DNA from: Salinilacustrithrix sp003476595
Lineage (GTDB): Bacteria > Actinomycetota > Acidimicrobiia > Acidimicrobiales > Salinilacustritrichaceae
Length of the DNA: 64,000 bases
Direction of reading: 5' to 3'
NCBI GenBank assembly: GCA_963972525.1
Contig: CAXAUZ010000008.1
Coordinates: forward strand, 98,098-162,097
A program made the position numbers and the translations under genes. Of this stretch, positions 8,322 to 17,478 are shown piece by piece; within the stretch, counting starts at the first letter, position 1, and each line of letters begins with the position of its first letter. A model generated the notes under the pieces. The model was not told the DNA's origin, did no database searches, and worked only from the letters and a program-made list of their open reading frames with translations.

Positions 8322-9002
8322 TCAGGGAGCGGCGGCCTCGGACGCGCACCAGTCGAGCACGAAGGGGTACGGGTTGACCGATCCGCCCGCCACCATGACC
8401 TCGAAGTGCAGGTGCGGCGTCCCCCCGGCGTTGCCGGTGGACCCGACCGTGCCGATCGGCGTCCCGGGCTCGACCCAGCCCTCGCGGACGCTGAGCGACT
8501 GCAGGTGCGAGCCGAAGTAGGTGTTGCCGTCGGCACCCTCGAGCCAGAAGCCGAGGCCACCGAGGGACGAGTTCGATGCCCGGATGGTGCCGGCCGCCGG
8601 GGCGTACACCGGCGTGCCGTGGGGCGCCATCATGTCGACGCCCTTGTGCCGCCGGCCCCCGGAGCGGGCGAAGCCCCACGAGTCGATGAACTCCGCGCCC
8701 GGCGCCGGGCACACGTGGGTGGGGGGCGGGGGTGGGGGCGGCGGGGTCGCGGCCGTGATCATGTGGGTGGTGGTGGCGGCCACGAGGTCGACGCCGCTGC
8801 CGGCCAGGCTGCCGACGGGCTCGAACAGCGGTGCCATCGAGGCCACCGCCGGCGCGGCCTCCCCGTCGGTCTGGGCCTGGGCGGGCGGGCCGACCAGGAC
8901 CACGGAGGCGATCACGGCGGCGGCGAGGCCGGCGAGGGCGGCCGTCACCGCGAGCGGACGGCGTCGGACAGCCCGCGCGGGGGCCGAAGGCTGCTGGCGC
9001 AT
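8322..9002 (-). CDS. Secreted M23 (LytM-type) metallopeptidase
   Basis: A 226-residue exported protein. The N-terminus has an Arg-rich n-region and a hydrophobic stretch (about residues 19-40) ending in AQA, a likely signal peptidase site near residue 44. A proline run (eight Pro) leads to the M23 domain at about residues 98-215. The zinc motifs are visible as HKGVD (H-x3-D) and HLHFEV. These enzymes cut peptide bonds in peptidoglycan and help remodel the wall. A long hairpin at 9018-9062 lies directly in front of the gene in its probable leader. Confidence 0.9.
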   Translation of the reverse strand: MRQQPSAPARAVRRRPLAVTAALAGLAAAVIASVVLVGPPAQAQTDGEAAPAVASMAPLFEPVGSLAGSGVDLVAATTTHMITAATPPPPPPPPTHVCPAPGAEFIDSWGFARSGGRRHKGVDMMAPHGTPVYAPAAGTIRASNSSLGGLGFWLEGADGNTYFGSHLQSLSVREGWVEPGTPIGTVGSTGNAGGTPHLHFEVMVAGGSVNPYPFVLDWCASEAAAP

Positions 9003-9017
9003 CCGGAGATGCTTTCA

Positions 9018-9062
9018 TTACGGAAAGGTGACGGTCAAACCGAGACCGTCACCTCTCCGTAA
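9018..9062 (-). terminator. Long stem-loop between the thiolase and M23 peptidase genes
   Basis: Two 19-nt arms (9018-9036 and 9044-9062) are inverted repeats with one mismatch and a 7-nt loop. On the minus strand the hairpin lies 47 nt after the thiolase stop and 15 nt before the peptidase ATG. No U-tract follows. It may end the thiolase transcript, or sit in the leader of the peptidase message and affect its ribosome access. Confidence 0.5.
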
Positions 9063-9078
9063 CCAGAACTCGTTCTGG
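9063..9078. repeat. Short palindrome CCAGAAC-TC-GTTCTGG
   Basis: Seven-base inverted arms around TC, directly next to the 9018-9062 hairpin. The right half, CTCGTTCTGG, is identical to the start of the outer stem region in the two 57-nt elements at 18939 and 25107. Confidence 0.5.
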
Positions 9079-9109
9079 CCAGACCCCCGCCGGGGAATGA
9101 CCGGCCGGC

Positions 9110-10315
<1,206 letters not shown>

Positions 10316-10346
10316 GGGGCCCTCCTCGGCTCGGGAACGGCCGCCG

Positions 10347-10352
10347 ACAGTA
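10347..10352 (-). promoter_or_regulatory. Probable -10 hexamer of the thiolase gene
   Basis: The minus strand reads TACTGT, 31 nt before the ATG. It shares two bases with the plus-strand TACCGT of xseA, so the divergent promoters should exclude each other. Confidence 0.4.
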
Positions 10353-10356
10353 CCGT
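10351..10356 (+). promoter_or_regulatory. Probable -10 hexamer of xseA (leaderless)
   Basis: TACCGT ends 7 nt before the GTG start of xseA, with no ribosome binding site in between. Confidence 0.5.
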
Positions 10357-10363
10357 CGGAGCC

Positions 10364-11701
10364 GTGGCCGACTCATCCGATGCTGCGCCGGGGACCACGA
10401 CCTGGTCCGTCGGCGAGCTGTCCGAGGCGATCGGCGACCGGGTGCGGACCGCCTTCCCGGGCGAGGTCTGGGTGCGGGGCGAGATCCACGACCTCACCCG
10501 CGCCCGGTCCAACCACGTGTACTTCACCCTCCACGATGCCGACGAGGACGTCACCGCCCAGCTGTCGGTGATGCTCTCGTCGACGAACCGGGTGCGCGTC
10601 AACCGGCTGCTGCTCCGGGGCGGGGACCGGGTCCGGATGACCGACGGCACCGAGGTGCGGATCCGGGGCCGGCTCGACTGGTACGGCCCACGGGGCCAGC
10701 TGCAGCTGCAGATGACCTCGATCGACCCCGCCTTCACGCTCGGCCAGCTCGCCGCCGCCCGCGCCGAGCTGCTCGACCGGCTCCGGGTCGAGGGCCTCGT
10801 CGATGCCAACTCCCTCGTGCCGCTCGCCCTCGCGCCGCTGCGGATCGGGCTGGTGACGTCGGCCGGGAGCGCGGCGGAGGCAGACGTGCTCGACGAGCTG
10901 CACCGGTCCGGGTTCGCCTTCGAGATCACCCGCGCCGACGTCCGGGTCCAGGGCCCGGAGGCGCCGGGGGCGGTCGCCGGCGCCATCACCGGCCTGGCCC
11001 GCACCCGGGTCGACGTGGTGCTGGTGGCGCGCGGCGGCGGGGCCGCCACCGACCTCGCCGCCTTCGACAGCGAGCTGGTGGCCCGGGCGATCGCCGCCGC
11101 CGGGAAGCCGGTCATCACCGGCATCGGCCACGAGGTCGACCGCTCCGTCGCCGATGCGGTCGCCCACACCGCGGCCAAGACCCCCACGGCGGCCGCCCAG
11201 CACGTCGTCGGCCTGGTGGCCGGCGCGCTGGAGCGGGCCGAGCACGCCTGGCAGCGGGTCGCCGTCCGGGCGACCCAGGTGCTCGACCGGGGCGACGCCC
11301 ACCTGGACCGGTCCCGCGGCCGGGCCGCCCTCGCAGCGCGCACCGCGGCCCACCGGGAGCAGGGGCGGATCGACGACGGCGCCATCCGCCTCGCACGGAG
11401 CGCGACCTCGGTGCTCGACGGCGCCGGCCGCCGACTGGACGAGGCCGCCCGCCGGCTCGTCGCCACCTCCCGCCGGCGCGTCGACGACGCCGCCTCCCGC
11501 CTGGACGTGCTGGCGACCCGGGCCGACCTGCTCGACCCCGTGCACGTGCTGTCGCGGGGGTGGTCGATCGCCCGGCGCGACGACCACGGCATCGTCCGCT
11601 CCGTCGACGACGTGGCCGTCGGGGACGCGCTGTCGGTGCGCGTCGGCGACGGCACCCTCCACGTCCGCGTCGAGCGCGTCGACCACGATGGCGGGCCATG
11701 A
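10364..11701 (+). CDS. xseA: Exodeoxyribonuclease VII large subunit
   Basis: The 445-residue large subunit of exonuclease VII, which degrades single-stranded DNA from both ends. An N-terminal OB fold (WVRGEIHDLTRARSNHVYFTLHD, then VRIRGRLDWYGPRGQLQLQ) is followed by the catalytic region (IGLVTSAGSAAEADVL, then DVVLVARGGGAATDLAAFDSE, then PVITGIGHEVDRSVADAVAH and KTPTAAAQ). A long helical part rich in Arg and Ala follows, and the C-terminus carries DPVHVLSRGWSIARR. The GTG at 10364 fits the normal N-terminus and the TACCGT placed 7 nt upstream. xseB overlaps its stop. Confidence 0.95.
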   Translation: MADSSDAAPGTTTWSVGELSEAIGDRVRTAFPGEVWVRGEIHDLTRARSNHVYFTLHDADEDVTAQLSVMLSSTNRVRVNRLLLRGGDRVRMTDGTEVRIRGRLDWYGPRGQLQLQMTSIDPAFTLGQLAAARAELLDRLRVEGLVDANSLVPLALAPLRIGLVTSAGSAAEADVLDELHRSGFAFEITRADVRVQGPEAPGAVAGAITGLARTRVDVVLVARGGGAATDLAAFDSELVARAIAAAGKPVITGIGHEVDRSVADAVAHTAAKTPTAAAQHVVGLVAGALERAEHAWQRVAVRATQVLDRGDAHLDRSRGRAALAARTAAHREQGRIDDGAIRLARSATSVLDGAGRRLDEAARRLVATSRRRVDDAASRLDVLATRADLLDPVHVLSRGWSIARRDDHGIVRSVDDVAVGDALSVRVGDGTLHVRVERVDHDGGP

Positions 11702-11931
11702 GCCCGACCGACGCCCCTGACGACCGGGAGCCCGCCGGCTACGGCGAGGCGGTCACCGAGCTGGAGTCCATCCTCCGGGAGATCGAGGACGTGGACGTGG
11801 ACGTCGACGTGCTGGCCGAACGGGTCCGGCGAGCGGCGCAGCTCATCGAGTGGTGCCGGGGCCGCATCCTGGCCGCCCGCAGCGCCGTCGAGGACGCCAC
11901 CGCAGACCTGGTCGACGACGAGCCCGCCTGA
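11698..11931 (+). CDS. xseB: Exodeoxyribonuclease VII small subunit
   Basis: A 77-residue protein with the XseB pattern: GYGEAVTELESILREIED, then DVDVLAERVRRAAQLIEWCRGRI. These two helices bind along the coiled stalk of XseA. The ATG overlaps the xseA stop by four bases. The repeated Val-Asp pairs between the helices replace the usual short linker but keep the spacing. Confidence 0.93.
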   Translation: MSPTDAPDDREPAGYGEAVTELESILREIEDVDVDVDVLAERVRRAAQLIEWCRGRILAARSAVEDATADLVDDEPA

Positions 11932-11944
11932 CGCGCTCGGGCCC

Positions 11945-13138
11945 TCAGGCGGGCTCGAGCGAGCGGAGGACGTCGAACAGGAACGCCACGTCGTGGTGGC
12001 GCAGGTCGACGTAGGACGAGTCGCCGGTGCGGGCCCGCAGCGAGGAGCTCCGGAAGCCCGGCTCGAACCACACCTCGCCGAACCCGTCGATGTCGACCGG
12101 CACGGCGGCACCCGCACCCAGCTCGGCGTCACCGTCGACGAACACCTCGGCGACCTCCAGCAGCGCCGGGCCGGACGAGTAGAAGCGCACGATCTCCGCG
12201 CTGCCCGGTGCCGACGCACCCCCGGACGGGCCGCCACCGGTGGCGCGGAACACGGCGCCGTCGTCGACGTACCCGGGCGGGACCGGGAGCGAGGTCTCCA
12301 GCCGCGCCATGGTCTCCTCGTCGGCCTCCACCGCGATGGTGGTGAAGAGCCGGGAGAGCGCCTCCTCCTCGACGACCGGACCGGGCTCGAACGAGGTGCC
12401 GTCGATCTCCGGGTCGAGCTCCAGCGCGGTGGCGGTGCGCTCGACGACCACCGCGCCACCGATCTCCCAGCGCTCGTGGAGGACGAGGCCGGCGGCGTCG
12501 ATGCAGACGTCGGTGTGCTCGCCGTCGCCGGGAGCGGTGGCCACCCCCCCGCTCGGCGGCTGGCCCGTGCGGTACACGGTGCAGGCGCGCCCGAGGTGCT
12601 CCTGCTCGCCCTGGACCTCGACCAGGCCCAGCGACTGCATGGCGCCGACCGCGGCGGCGGGGTGCTGGTCGTAGGCGGCGCGGTGCAGCTCGGGCTGGAT
12701 CGGCAGCCACCCCTCCTCGTCCGAGAGGTACTGCTGCAGCCGGCGGCGCGAGGTCGACGTCCCCGAGATCACCAGCTCGCCCCGACGGGACACCACGAGG
12801 GACTCGTACGGGCGCCGCACCGTCCACTCCTCGGTGCGGGCCAGGCCGTTCTCCACCACTTCGTAGGTGATCCGGTACGACTGCGGCAGGTCCACCTCGG
12901 GCGGCGGCGCCAGCAGCGCGTCCACCGGGACTCCCGGGACCGGGGCGGTGGTGGTGGACGTCGTCGGCGCCGCCGCGGTCGTGGTCGTGGTCGGTGGGGC
13001 CGAGGTCGCCGGCGCGGCGCCGTCGTCACCGGCGGTCGAGCGCGCCACGACCAGCACCAGCGCGCCGACGACGACCACCGCGAGCAGGGCCGGCACCAGC
13101 GGGTGGATGCGGGTCCCCCGAGCCATGGCGGCCAGCAT
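11945..13138 (-). CDS. Membrane-anchored protein of unknown function
   Basis: A 397-residue protein with one N-terminal membrane helix (about residues 13-33), then a Thr/Ala/Pro-rich low-complexity linker (about residues 45-70) and a large extracytoplasmic part. That part begins YRITYEVVENGLARTEEWTVRRPYES and resembles, in outline, the LolA/MucB-like beta folds of lipoprotein sensors, but I cannot place it in a family. A short linker rich in Gly and Ser (about residues 305-315) precedes a small C-terminal domain. Two Met codons (13138 and 13126) are possible starts. It converges on xseB with a gap of 13 nt. Confidence 0.6.
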   Translation of the reverse strand: MLAAMARGTRIHPLVPALLAVVVVGALVLVVARSTAGDDGAAPATSAPPTTTTTAAAPTTSTTTAPVPGVPVDALLAPPPEVDLPQSYRITYEVVENGLARTEEWTVRRPYESLVVSRRGELVISGTSTSRRRLQQYLSDEEGWLPIQPELHRAAYDQHPAAAVGAMQSLGLVEVQGEQEHLGRACTVYRTGQPPSGGVATAPGDGEHTDVCIDAAGLVLHERWEIGGAVVVERTATALELDPEIDGTSFEPGPVVEEEALSRLFTTIAVEADEETMARLETSLPVPPGYVDDGAVFRATGGGPSGGASAPGSAEIVRFYSSGPALLEVAEVFVDGDAELGAGAAVPVDIDGFGEVWFEPGFRSSSLRARTGDSSYVDLRHHDVAFLFDVLRSLEPA

Positions 13139-13194
13139 GCCAGCCGAGTCGAAGGTGGCCGGCAGCGCGAGGGCACCGTCGACCAGCAGCGCCG

Positions 13195-13200
13195 TAGGCT
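13195..13200 (+). promoter_or_regulatory. Probable -10 hexamer of the carotenoid operon
   Basis: TAGGCT ends 9 nt before the ATG of the GGPP synthase gene. The leader would be only one or two bases long, or absent. Confidence 0.45.
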
Positions 13201-13209
13201 CGGTGCACC

Positions 13210-14283
13210 ATGTCCCAACCGACCCGCAGTGCCGTCCCGACGCCGCCGAGCCTCCTGCACGTGGCCGACGTCGTCGAGGCCAGGCTCACCGCGCTGCTCG
13301 ATGCAGAGGTGGCCCGCTGGTCCGCGCTGACCACCGACCTCGTCGAGCCCCTCGACGCCCTGCGCTCGCTCGTCATGGCGGGGGGCAAGCGCCTCCGCCC
13401 CGCCTTCTGCTTCTGGGGCTTCGTCGGCGCCGGCGGTGATCCCGAGGACCCCATCGTCGTCGACGCCGGGGCTGCCTTCGAGCTGCTCCAGGCCTTCGCC
13501 CTCGTGCACGACGACGTCATGGACGGCTCCGCCACCCGCCGCGGGTTCCGCACCGCCCACCTGGCCTTCGCCGACCGCCACCAGCTGGAGGTGTGGCGCG
13601 GGGAGGGCCGCCGCTTCGGCGAGGGCGTGGCCATCCTCATCGGCGACCTCGCGCACGTCTACGCGGACCTGCTGCTGCGCGATGCCCACCGCGAGGTCCT
13701 CGACGTCTGGGACGAGCTGCGCATCGAGCTCAACGTCGGCCAGTACCTCGACATCCTCGGCACGGCCCGGGGCGACACCGATCCCGAGGGCGCACGCCGG
13801 ATCGCCCGGTACAAGTCCGGCAAGTACACGATCGAGCGGCCGCTCCACGTCGGGGCGGCCCTGGCCGGCCGGTACGCCGAGCTCGGTCCGGCGCTGTCCG
13901 CCTACGGCGACCCGCTCGGCGAGGCCTTCCAGCTGCGCGACGACATCCTCGGCGCGTTCGGCGAGGGCACCGTCATCGGCAAGCCGGTGGGCGACGACCT
14001 GCGCGAGGGCAAGCCCACCCCCCTGCTCGCCGCGGCCACCAGCGCGGCCGACGCCGGCCAGCGGGACGTGCTCGCCCGCATCGGCGAGCCCGACCTCACC
14101 GACGACGAGGTCTCGACCATCCAGGCGACCCTGCGGGACACCGGGGCCCTGGACGAGATCGAGGCTCAGATCGCGCAGCTGTCCGCCAGCGCCATCGCCG
14201 CCGTCCAGGAGGCCGACATCACCGAGGATGCCCGGACCGCCCTCGTGGACCTGGCCCACTTCGTCGCCTGGCGCGAGACGTGA
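13210..14283 (+). CDS. crtE: Polyprenyl (geranylgeranyl) diphosphate synthase
   Basis: A 357-residue trans-isoprenyl diphosphate synthase. The first Asp-rich motif is HDDVMD (Asp101, Asp102, Asp105) and the second is QLRDDILG (Asp244, Asp245). GGKRLRP at about residue 57 binds isopentenyl diphosphate. It stands at the head of the crtI-crtB-cruF-crtD operon, so it most likely makes the C20 GGPP used for phytoene; chain length is not proven by sequence. A 103-nt gap with a strong hairpin separates it from crtI. Confidence 0.88.
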   Translation: MSQPTRSAVPTPPSLLHVADVVEARLTALLDAEVARWSALTTDLVEPLDALRSLVMAGGKRLRPAFCFWGFVGAGGDPEDPIVVDAGAAFELLQAFALVHDDVMDGSATRRGFRTAHLAFADRHQLEVWRGEGRRFGEGVAILIGDLAHVYADLLLRDAHREVLDVWDELRIELNVGQYLDILGTARGDTDPEGARRIARYKSGKYTIERPLHVGAALAGRYAELGPALSAYGDPLGEAFQLRDDILGAFGEGTVIGKPVGDDLREGKPTPLLAAATSAADAGQRDVLARIGEPDLTDDEVSTIQATLRDTGALDEIEAQIAQLSASAIAAVQEADITEDARTALVDLAHFVAWRET

Positions 14284-14288
14284 CCGAC

Positions 14289-14340
14289 CGTTCCTCACGC
14301 GCAGATCGACCTCGGATGGTCGATCTGCGCGCAGGGAACG
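14289..14340 (+). terminator. Strong stem-loop between GGPP synthase and crtI
   Basis: A perfect 14-bp stem (14298-14311 with 14318-14331, loop TCGGAT) is extended by a symmetric 3x3 internal loop and a 6-bp outer stem (CGTTCC with GGAACG). There is no U-tract after it. It could attenuate or process the message between the first gene and the rest of the operon. Confidence 0.5.
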
Positions 14341-14386
14341 GGGATCTCCGGCCCATCCAGACGCCGATCGGCTCCGGAGACCTGAC

Positions 14387-15898
14387 GTGCGCGTGATCGT
14401 CGTCGGTGCCGGCCTCGGTGGCCTGTCGGCCGCAGCCCACCTGCGCGGGCGCGGCCACGACGTGCTGGTGCTGGAGAAGGCCGGCGTGCCGGGCGGGCGC
14501 AACGGCCTGCTGGAGCTCGGCGGCTACCGCTTCGATACGGGCCCCACCGTGTTCACCATGCCCGACCTGCTGCGGTCCGCCTTCGAGGCGCTCGGGTCCG
14601 AGATGGACGACTTCGTCACCCTGAAGCCGGTCGATCCGATGTACCGGGCCACCTACCACGACGGCTCCGAGCTGCGGGTCTGGCACGGCCGCGACCGCAT
14701 GGCCCAGGAGATCCGCGAGGTCGTCGGCCCCGAGGCCGCCCGGCAGTTCGGCCGCTTCGCCGACTGGCTCCGCGAGCTCTACGTGCTCGAGCGGGACCAC
14801 TTCATCGATGCCAACTTCGACTCGCCGCTCGACCTGGCCTGGCCGCTGAAGCCGGCGCTCGACCTGGTCCGCCTCGGTGGCTTCGGCAAGCTCGGCACGA
14901 AGGTGGCGTCGTACTTCGACGACCATCGCCTGCAGAAGATCTTCGGCTTCCAGTCCATGTACGCCGGCCTCGCCCCCTACGAGGCGCTGGCCATCTACTG
15001 CGTCATCACCTACATGGACTCCATCGAGGGCGTGTACTTCCCCGAGGGCGGGATGCACGCCGTCCCCGTCGGGCTCGCCGCGGCGCTGGAGAAGGCCGGC
15101 ACCGAGCTGCGCTACGGCGTCGAGGTCGACCGCATCGTGCTGGCCGAGGGCACCAGCGGGCAGGTCCGCGGCGTCCACGTGACCAACCCCGACGGCACCA
15201 CCGAGCTGCTCGAGGCCGACGCCGTCGTGTGCAACCCCGACCTCCCCGTCGCCTACCGCACCCTGCTGCCCGGCCTGAAGCAGCCGTTCAACGTGCGCCA
15301 CGGCCACTACTCCCCCAGCTGCGCCCTCTGGCACGTCGGTGTGACGGGAGCGCTGCCAGAACGGACGGCGCACCACAACATCCACTTCGGCCAGGACTGG
15401 GACGGCGCGTTCGAGGACCTGCTGAAGCGGGGGACGCTGATGGGCGACCCGTCGATCCTCGTCACCGTGCACAGCCTCGACGAGCCCGCACTGGTCCCCG
15501 ACCGAGGCGACGGCGTCGACCGCCACTCGCTGTACGTGCTCGAACCCGTCCCGAACCTCGACGGCACGATCGACTGGACCCGGGAGCGGGACCGGCTGCA
15601 CGACTCGCTCCAGCAGCGGCTCGCCGCCATGGGCTACCCGGTCGGCGCCGGCGACATCGAGGTCGAGGCCTTCGTCGACCCCACCGACTGGGAGCGCCAG
15701 GGCATGGAGCGAGGCACGCCGTTCGCCCTGTCCCACAAGTTCCTCCAGACCGGCCCGTTCCGTCCCAACAACGTCACCAAGCACGCCCCCGGCCTCGTCT
15801 TCGTCGGGTCCGGGACGCTGCCCGGTGTCGGGGTGCCGATGGTGCTGATCTCCGGCAAGCTCGCCGCCGAGCGGGTCGACCAGCTGGACGCCCGATGA
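14387..15898 (+). CDS. crtI: Phytoene desaturase
   Basis: A 503-residue FAD amine-oxidoreductase fold enzyme that introduces double bonds into phytoene to give lycopene. The N-terminal dinucleotide motif is VIVVGAGLGGLSAAAHL (residues 3-19) followed by EKAGVPGGRN. The family's C-terminal FAD motif is GLVFVGSGTLPGVGVPMVLISGK. RFDTGPTVFTMPDLL matches the substrate-side block of CrtI. The GTG at 14387 is the first possible codon before this motif, with GGAG 6 nt upstream. The crtB ATG overlaps its stop. Confidence 0.92.
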   Translation: MRVIVVGAGLGGLSAAAHLRGRGHDVLVLEKAGVPGGRNGLLELGGYRFDTGPTVFTMPDLLRSAFEALGSEMDDFVTLKPVDPMYRATYHDGSELRVWHGRDRMAQEIREVVGPEAARQFGRFADWLRELYVLERDHFIDANFDSPLDLAWPLKPALDLVRLGGFGKLGTKVASYFDDHRLQKIFGFQSMYAGLAPYEALAIYCVITYMDSIEGVYFPEGGMHAVPVGLAAALEKAGTELRYGVEVDRIVLAEGTSGQVRGVHVTNPDGTTELLEADAVVCNPDLPVAYRTLLPGLKQPFNVRHGHYSPSCALWHVGVTGALPERTAHHNIHFGQDWDGAFEDLLKRGTLMGDPSILVTVHSLDEPALVPDRGDGVDRHSLYVLEPVPNLDGTIDWTRERDRLHDSLQQRLAAMGYPVGAGDIEVEAFVDPTDWERQGMERGTPFALSHKFLQTGPFRPNNVTKHAPGLVFVGSGTLPGVGVPMVLISGKLAAERVDQLDAR

Positions 15899-16764
15899 CG
15901 GCCTCCGTCCCGGTCACGCTCGAGCAGAGCTACGCGCACTGCAAGGCGCTCAACAAGCGCAACGGCACGACCTACTACTGGGCCACCACCGTGCTGCCGG
16001 TCGTCAAGCGGCACCACGTGCACGCCCTCTACGGGTTCTGCCGCCACGCCGACGACATCGTCGACGACCTCGGCGACGTGGACACCGACGTGCGGGCCAA
16101 GGCGCTGGCCGACTTCGGCGACCGCTTCTTCGAGGACCTCGAGGCCGGCGACAGCGACGACCTGGTGCTCAAGGCGATGGTCCACACCGTCCGGGCGTTC
16201 CGCATCGACCCCGAGTGCGTGCGCCGGTTCCTGCGCTCGATGGCGATGGACCTCACCGTCGAGACCTACGAGACCTGGGACGACCTGCTCGACTACATGG
16301 ACGGCTCGGCTGCGGTGATCGGGGAGATGATGCTGCCGATCCTGGAGCCGACCGATCCGGCCGCGCTCGCGCCGGCGCGGGAGCTCGGCAACGCCTTCCA
16401 GCTCACCAACTTCCTGCGAGACATCGACGAGGACCTCGACCGGTCCCGCATCTACGTCCCCCAGGAGGACATCCGCCGCTTCGGGGCCGAGTCGGCGTTC
16501 GAGACCCGGACGGCGACGCCCGAGTTCCGGGCGCTGATGCGCTTCGAGATCGAGCGGGCCCGCCAGCTGTACGCCGTGGCCGACACCGGCATCGCCCTCC
16601 TGCCCGGCCGCTCGGGTCGCGCCATCCGTGCCGCCCGCACGCTGTACGCCCGCATCCTCGACCAGATCGAGGCCCAGGACCTCGACGTGTTCGCCGCGCG
16701 TGCCAGGGTGCCGACGTGGCAGAAGGGGACCATCGCGGGACGGGCGCTGCTCCTCGGTCGATGA
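15895..16764 (+). CDS. crtB: Phytoene synthase
   Basis: A 289-residue enzyme that joins two GGPP molecules into 15-cis-phytoene. Both Asp-rich motifs are present: HADDIVDD (Asp53, Asp54, Asp57) and NFLRDIDED (Asp176, Asp178, Asp180). YYWATTVLP and YGFCRHADD are the usual lead-in. It overlaps crtI before it and the cruF gene after it by four bases each, so the three are made from one message. Confidence 0.94.
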   Translation: MTASVPVTLEQSYAHCKALNKRNGTTYYWATTVLPVVKRHHVHALYGFCRHADDIVDDLGDVDTDVRAKALADFGDRFFEDLEAGDSDDLVLKAMVHTVRAFRIDPECVRRFLRSMAMDLTVETYETWDDLLDYMDGSAAVIGEMMLPILEPTDPAALAPARELGNAFQLTNFLRDIDEDLDRSRIYVPQEDIRRFGAESAFETRTATPEFRALMRFEIERARQLYAVADTGIALLPGRSGRAIRAARTLYARILDQIEAQDLDVFAARARVPTWQKGTIAGRALLLGR

Positions 16765-17477
16765 CCACCCGCCTGGCGTGGGCGCCGTTCGCCGTGCTGG
16801 CGCTGACCCAGATCGGCATCCCCCTCACCGACGACGACGCCACGCTCGAGTGGCTCTCGTCCCTGGTGGTCGTCGCCTTCTTCCTCACGGTCCTCGTCAT
16901 CACGGTCGCCCGCTGGGGTCTCGCCCGGGCCTCCGGGGCCGCCTCGTTCGTGGTGGTCGCCACCTTCGCCGTCGAGAAGCTCGGCACGACCACCGGCTTC
17001 CCGTTCGGGGAGTACGACTACACCGGCGCACTCCAGCCCACGGTGGGTGGCGTGCCGGTCATCGTCCCGCTGGCGTGGTTCGCCATGGGCGTCACCGCGC
17101 TGGAGGTCGGGCACCACGTCGGCTCCCGGGTCGTGGCCGTCGTCGTCGGTGCGCTCGGGCTGACCGCGTGGGACCTGTTCCTCGACCCCCAGATGGTGGA
17201 GGCCGGCTACTGGGACTGGGCCGTCGACGGCGCCTACGAGGGCATCCCGCTCACCAACTACGGGGGCTGGCTGCTCACCGGGCTGGTCGTGCTGGCCGTC
17301 GTCGAGGTCATCCGCCCGGCCGGGCCACCCTCGCCCGGCCTGCGGTGGCTCTACACGTGGTGGGCGGTCATGAGCACCATCGGCTTCCTCGTGTTCTTCG
17401 GTCGACCCTGGGTGGGCCTGGTCGGTGGCATCGGCATGGGCGCGGTCACCGCCCTGGCCTGGATGCGGGCGCGCTGA
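16761..17477 (+). CDS. cruF: CruF-like carotenoid 1',2'-hydratase (DUF422 membrane protein)
   Basis: A 238-residue polytopic membrane protein of the DUF422 family, with about seven helices. Diagnostic blocks are FPFGEYDYTGALQP, GVPVIVPLAWFAMG and WDLFLDPQMVEAGYWDW. In characterised members (cyanobacterial CruF, archaeal bacterioruberin pathway hydratase) this protein adds water across the 1',2' double bond of an acyclic carotenoid end. Its place between crtB and a second desaturase gene supports that role here. The alternative is hydration in a C50 pathway, but no LbtA/CrtEb-type elongase is seen in this window. Confidence 0.82.
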   Translation: MTTRLAWAPFAVLALTQIGIPLTDDDATLEWLSSLVVVAFFLTVLVITVARWGLARASGAASFVVVATFAVEKLGTTTGFPFGEYDYTGALQPTVGGVPVIVPLAWFAMGVTALEVGHHVGSRVVAVVVGALGLTAWDLFLDPQMVEAGYWDWAVDGAYEGIPLTNYGGWLLTGLVVLAVVEVIRPAGPPSPGLRWLYTWWAVMSTIGFLVFFGRPWVGLVGGIGMGAVTALAWMRAR

Positions 17478-17478
17478 C

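Noticed and set aside
9003..9109. A c-di-AMP (ydaO) riboswitch before the M23 peptidase
   Set aside because: Such riboswitches do precede wall hydrolases in actinobacteria, but the gap is only 107 nt, and I see a simple long hairpin without the ydaO core.
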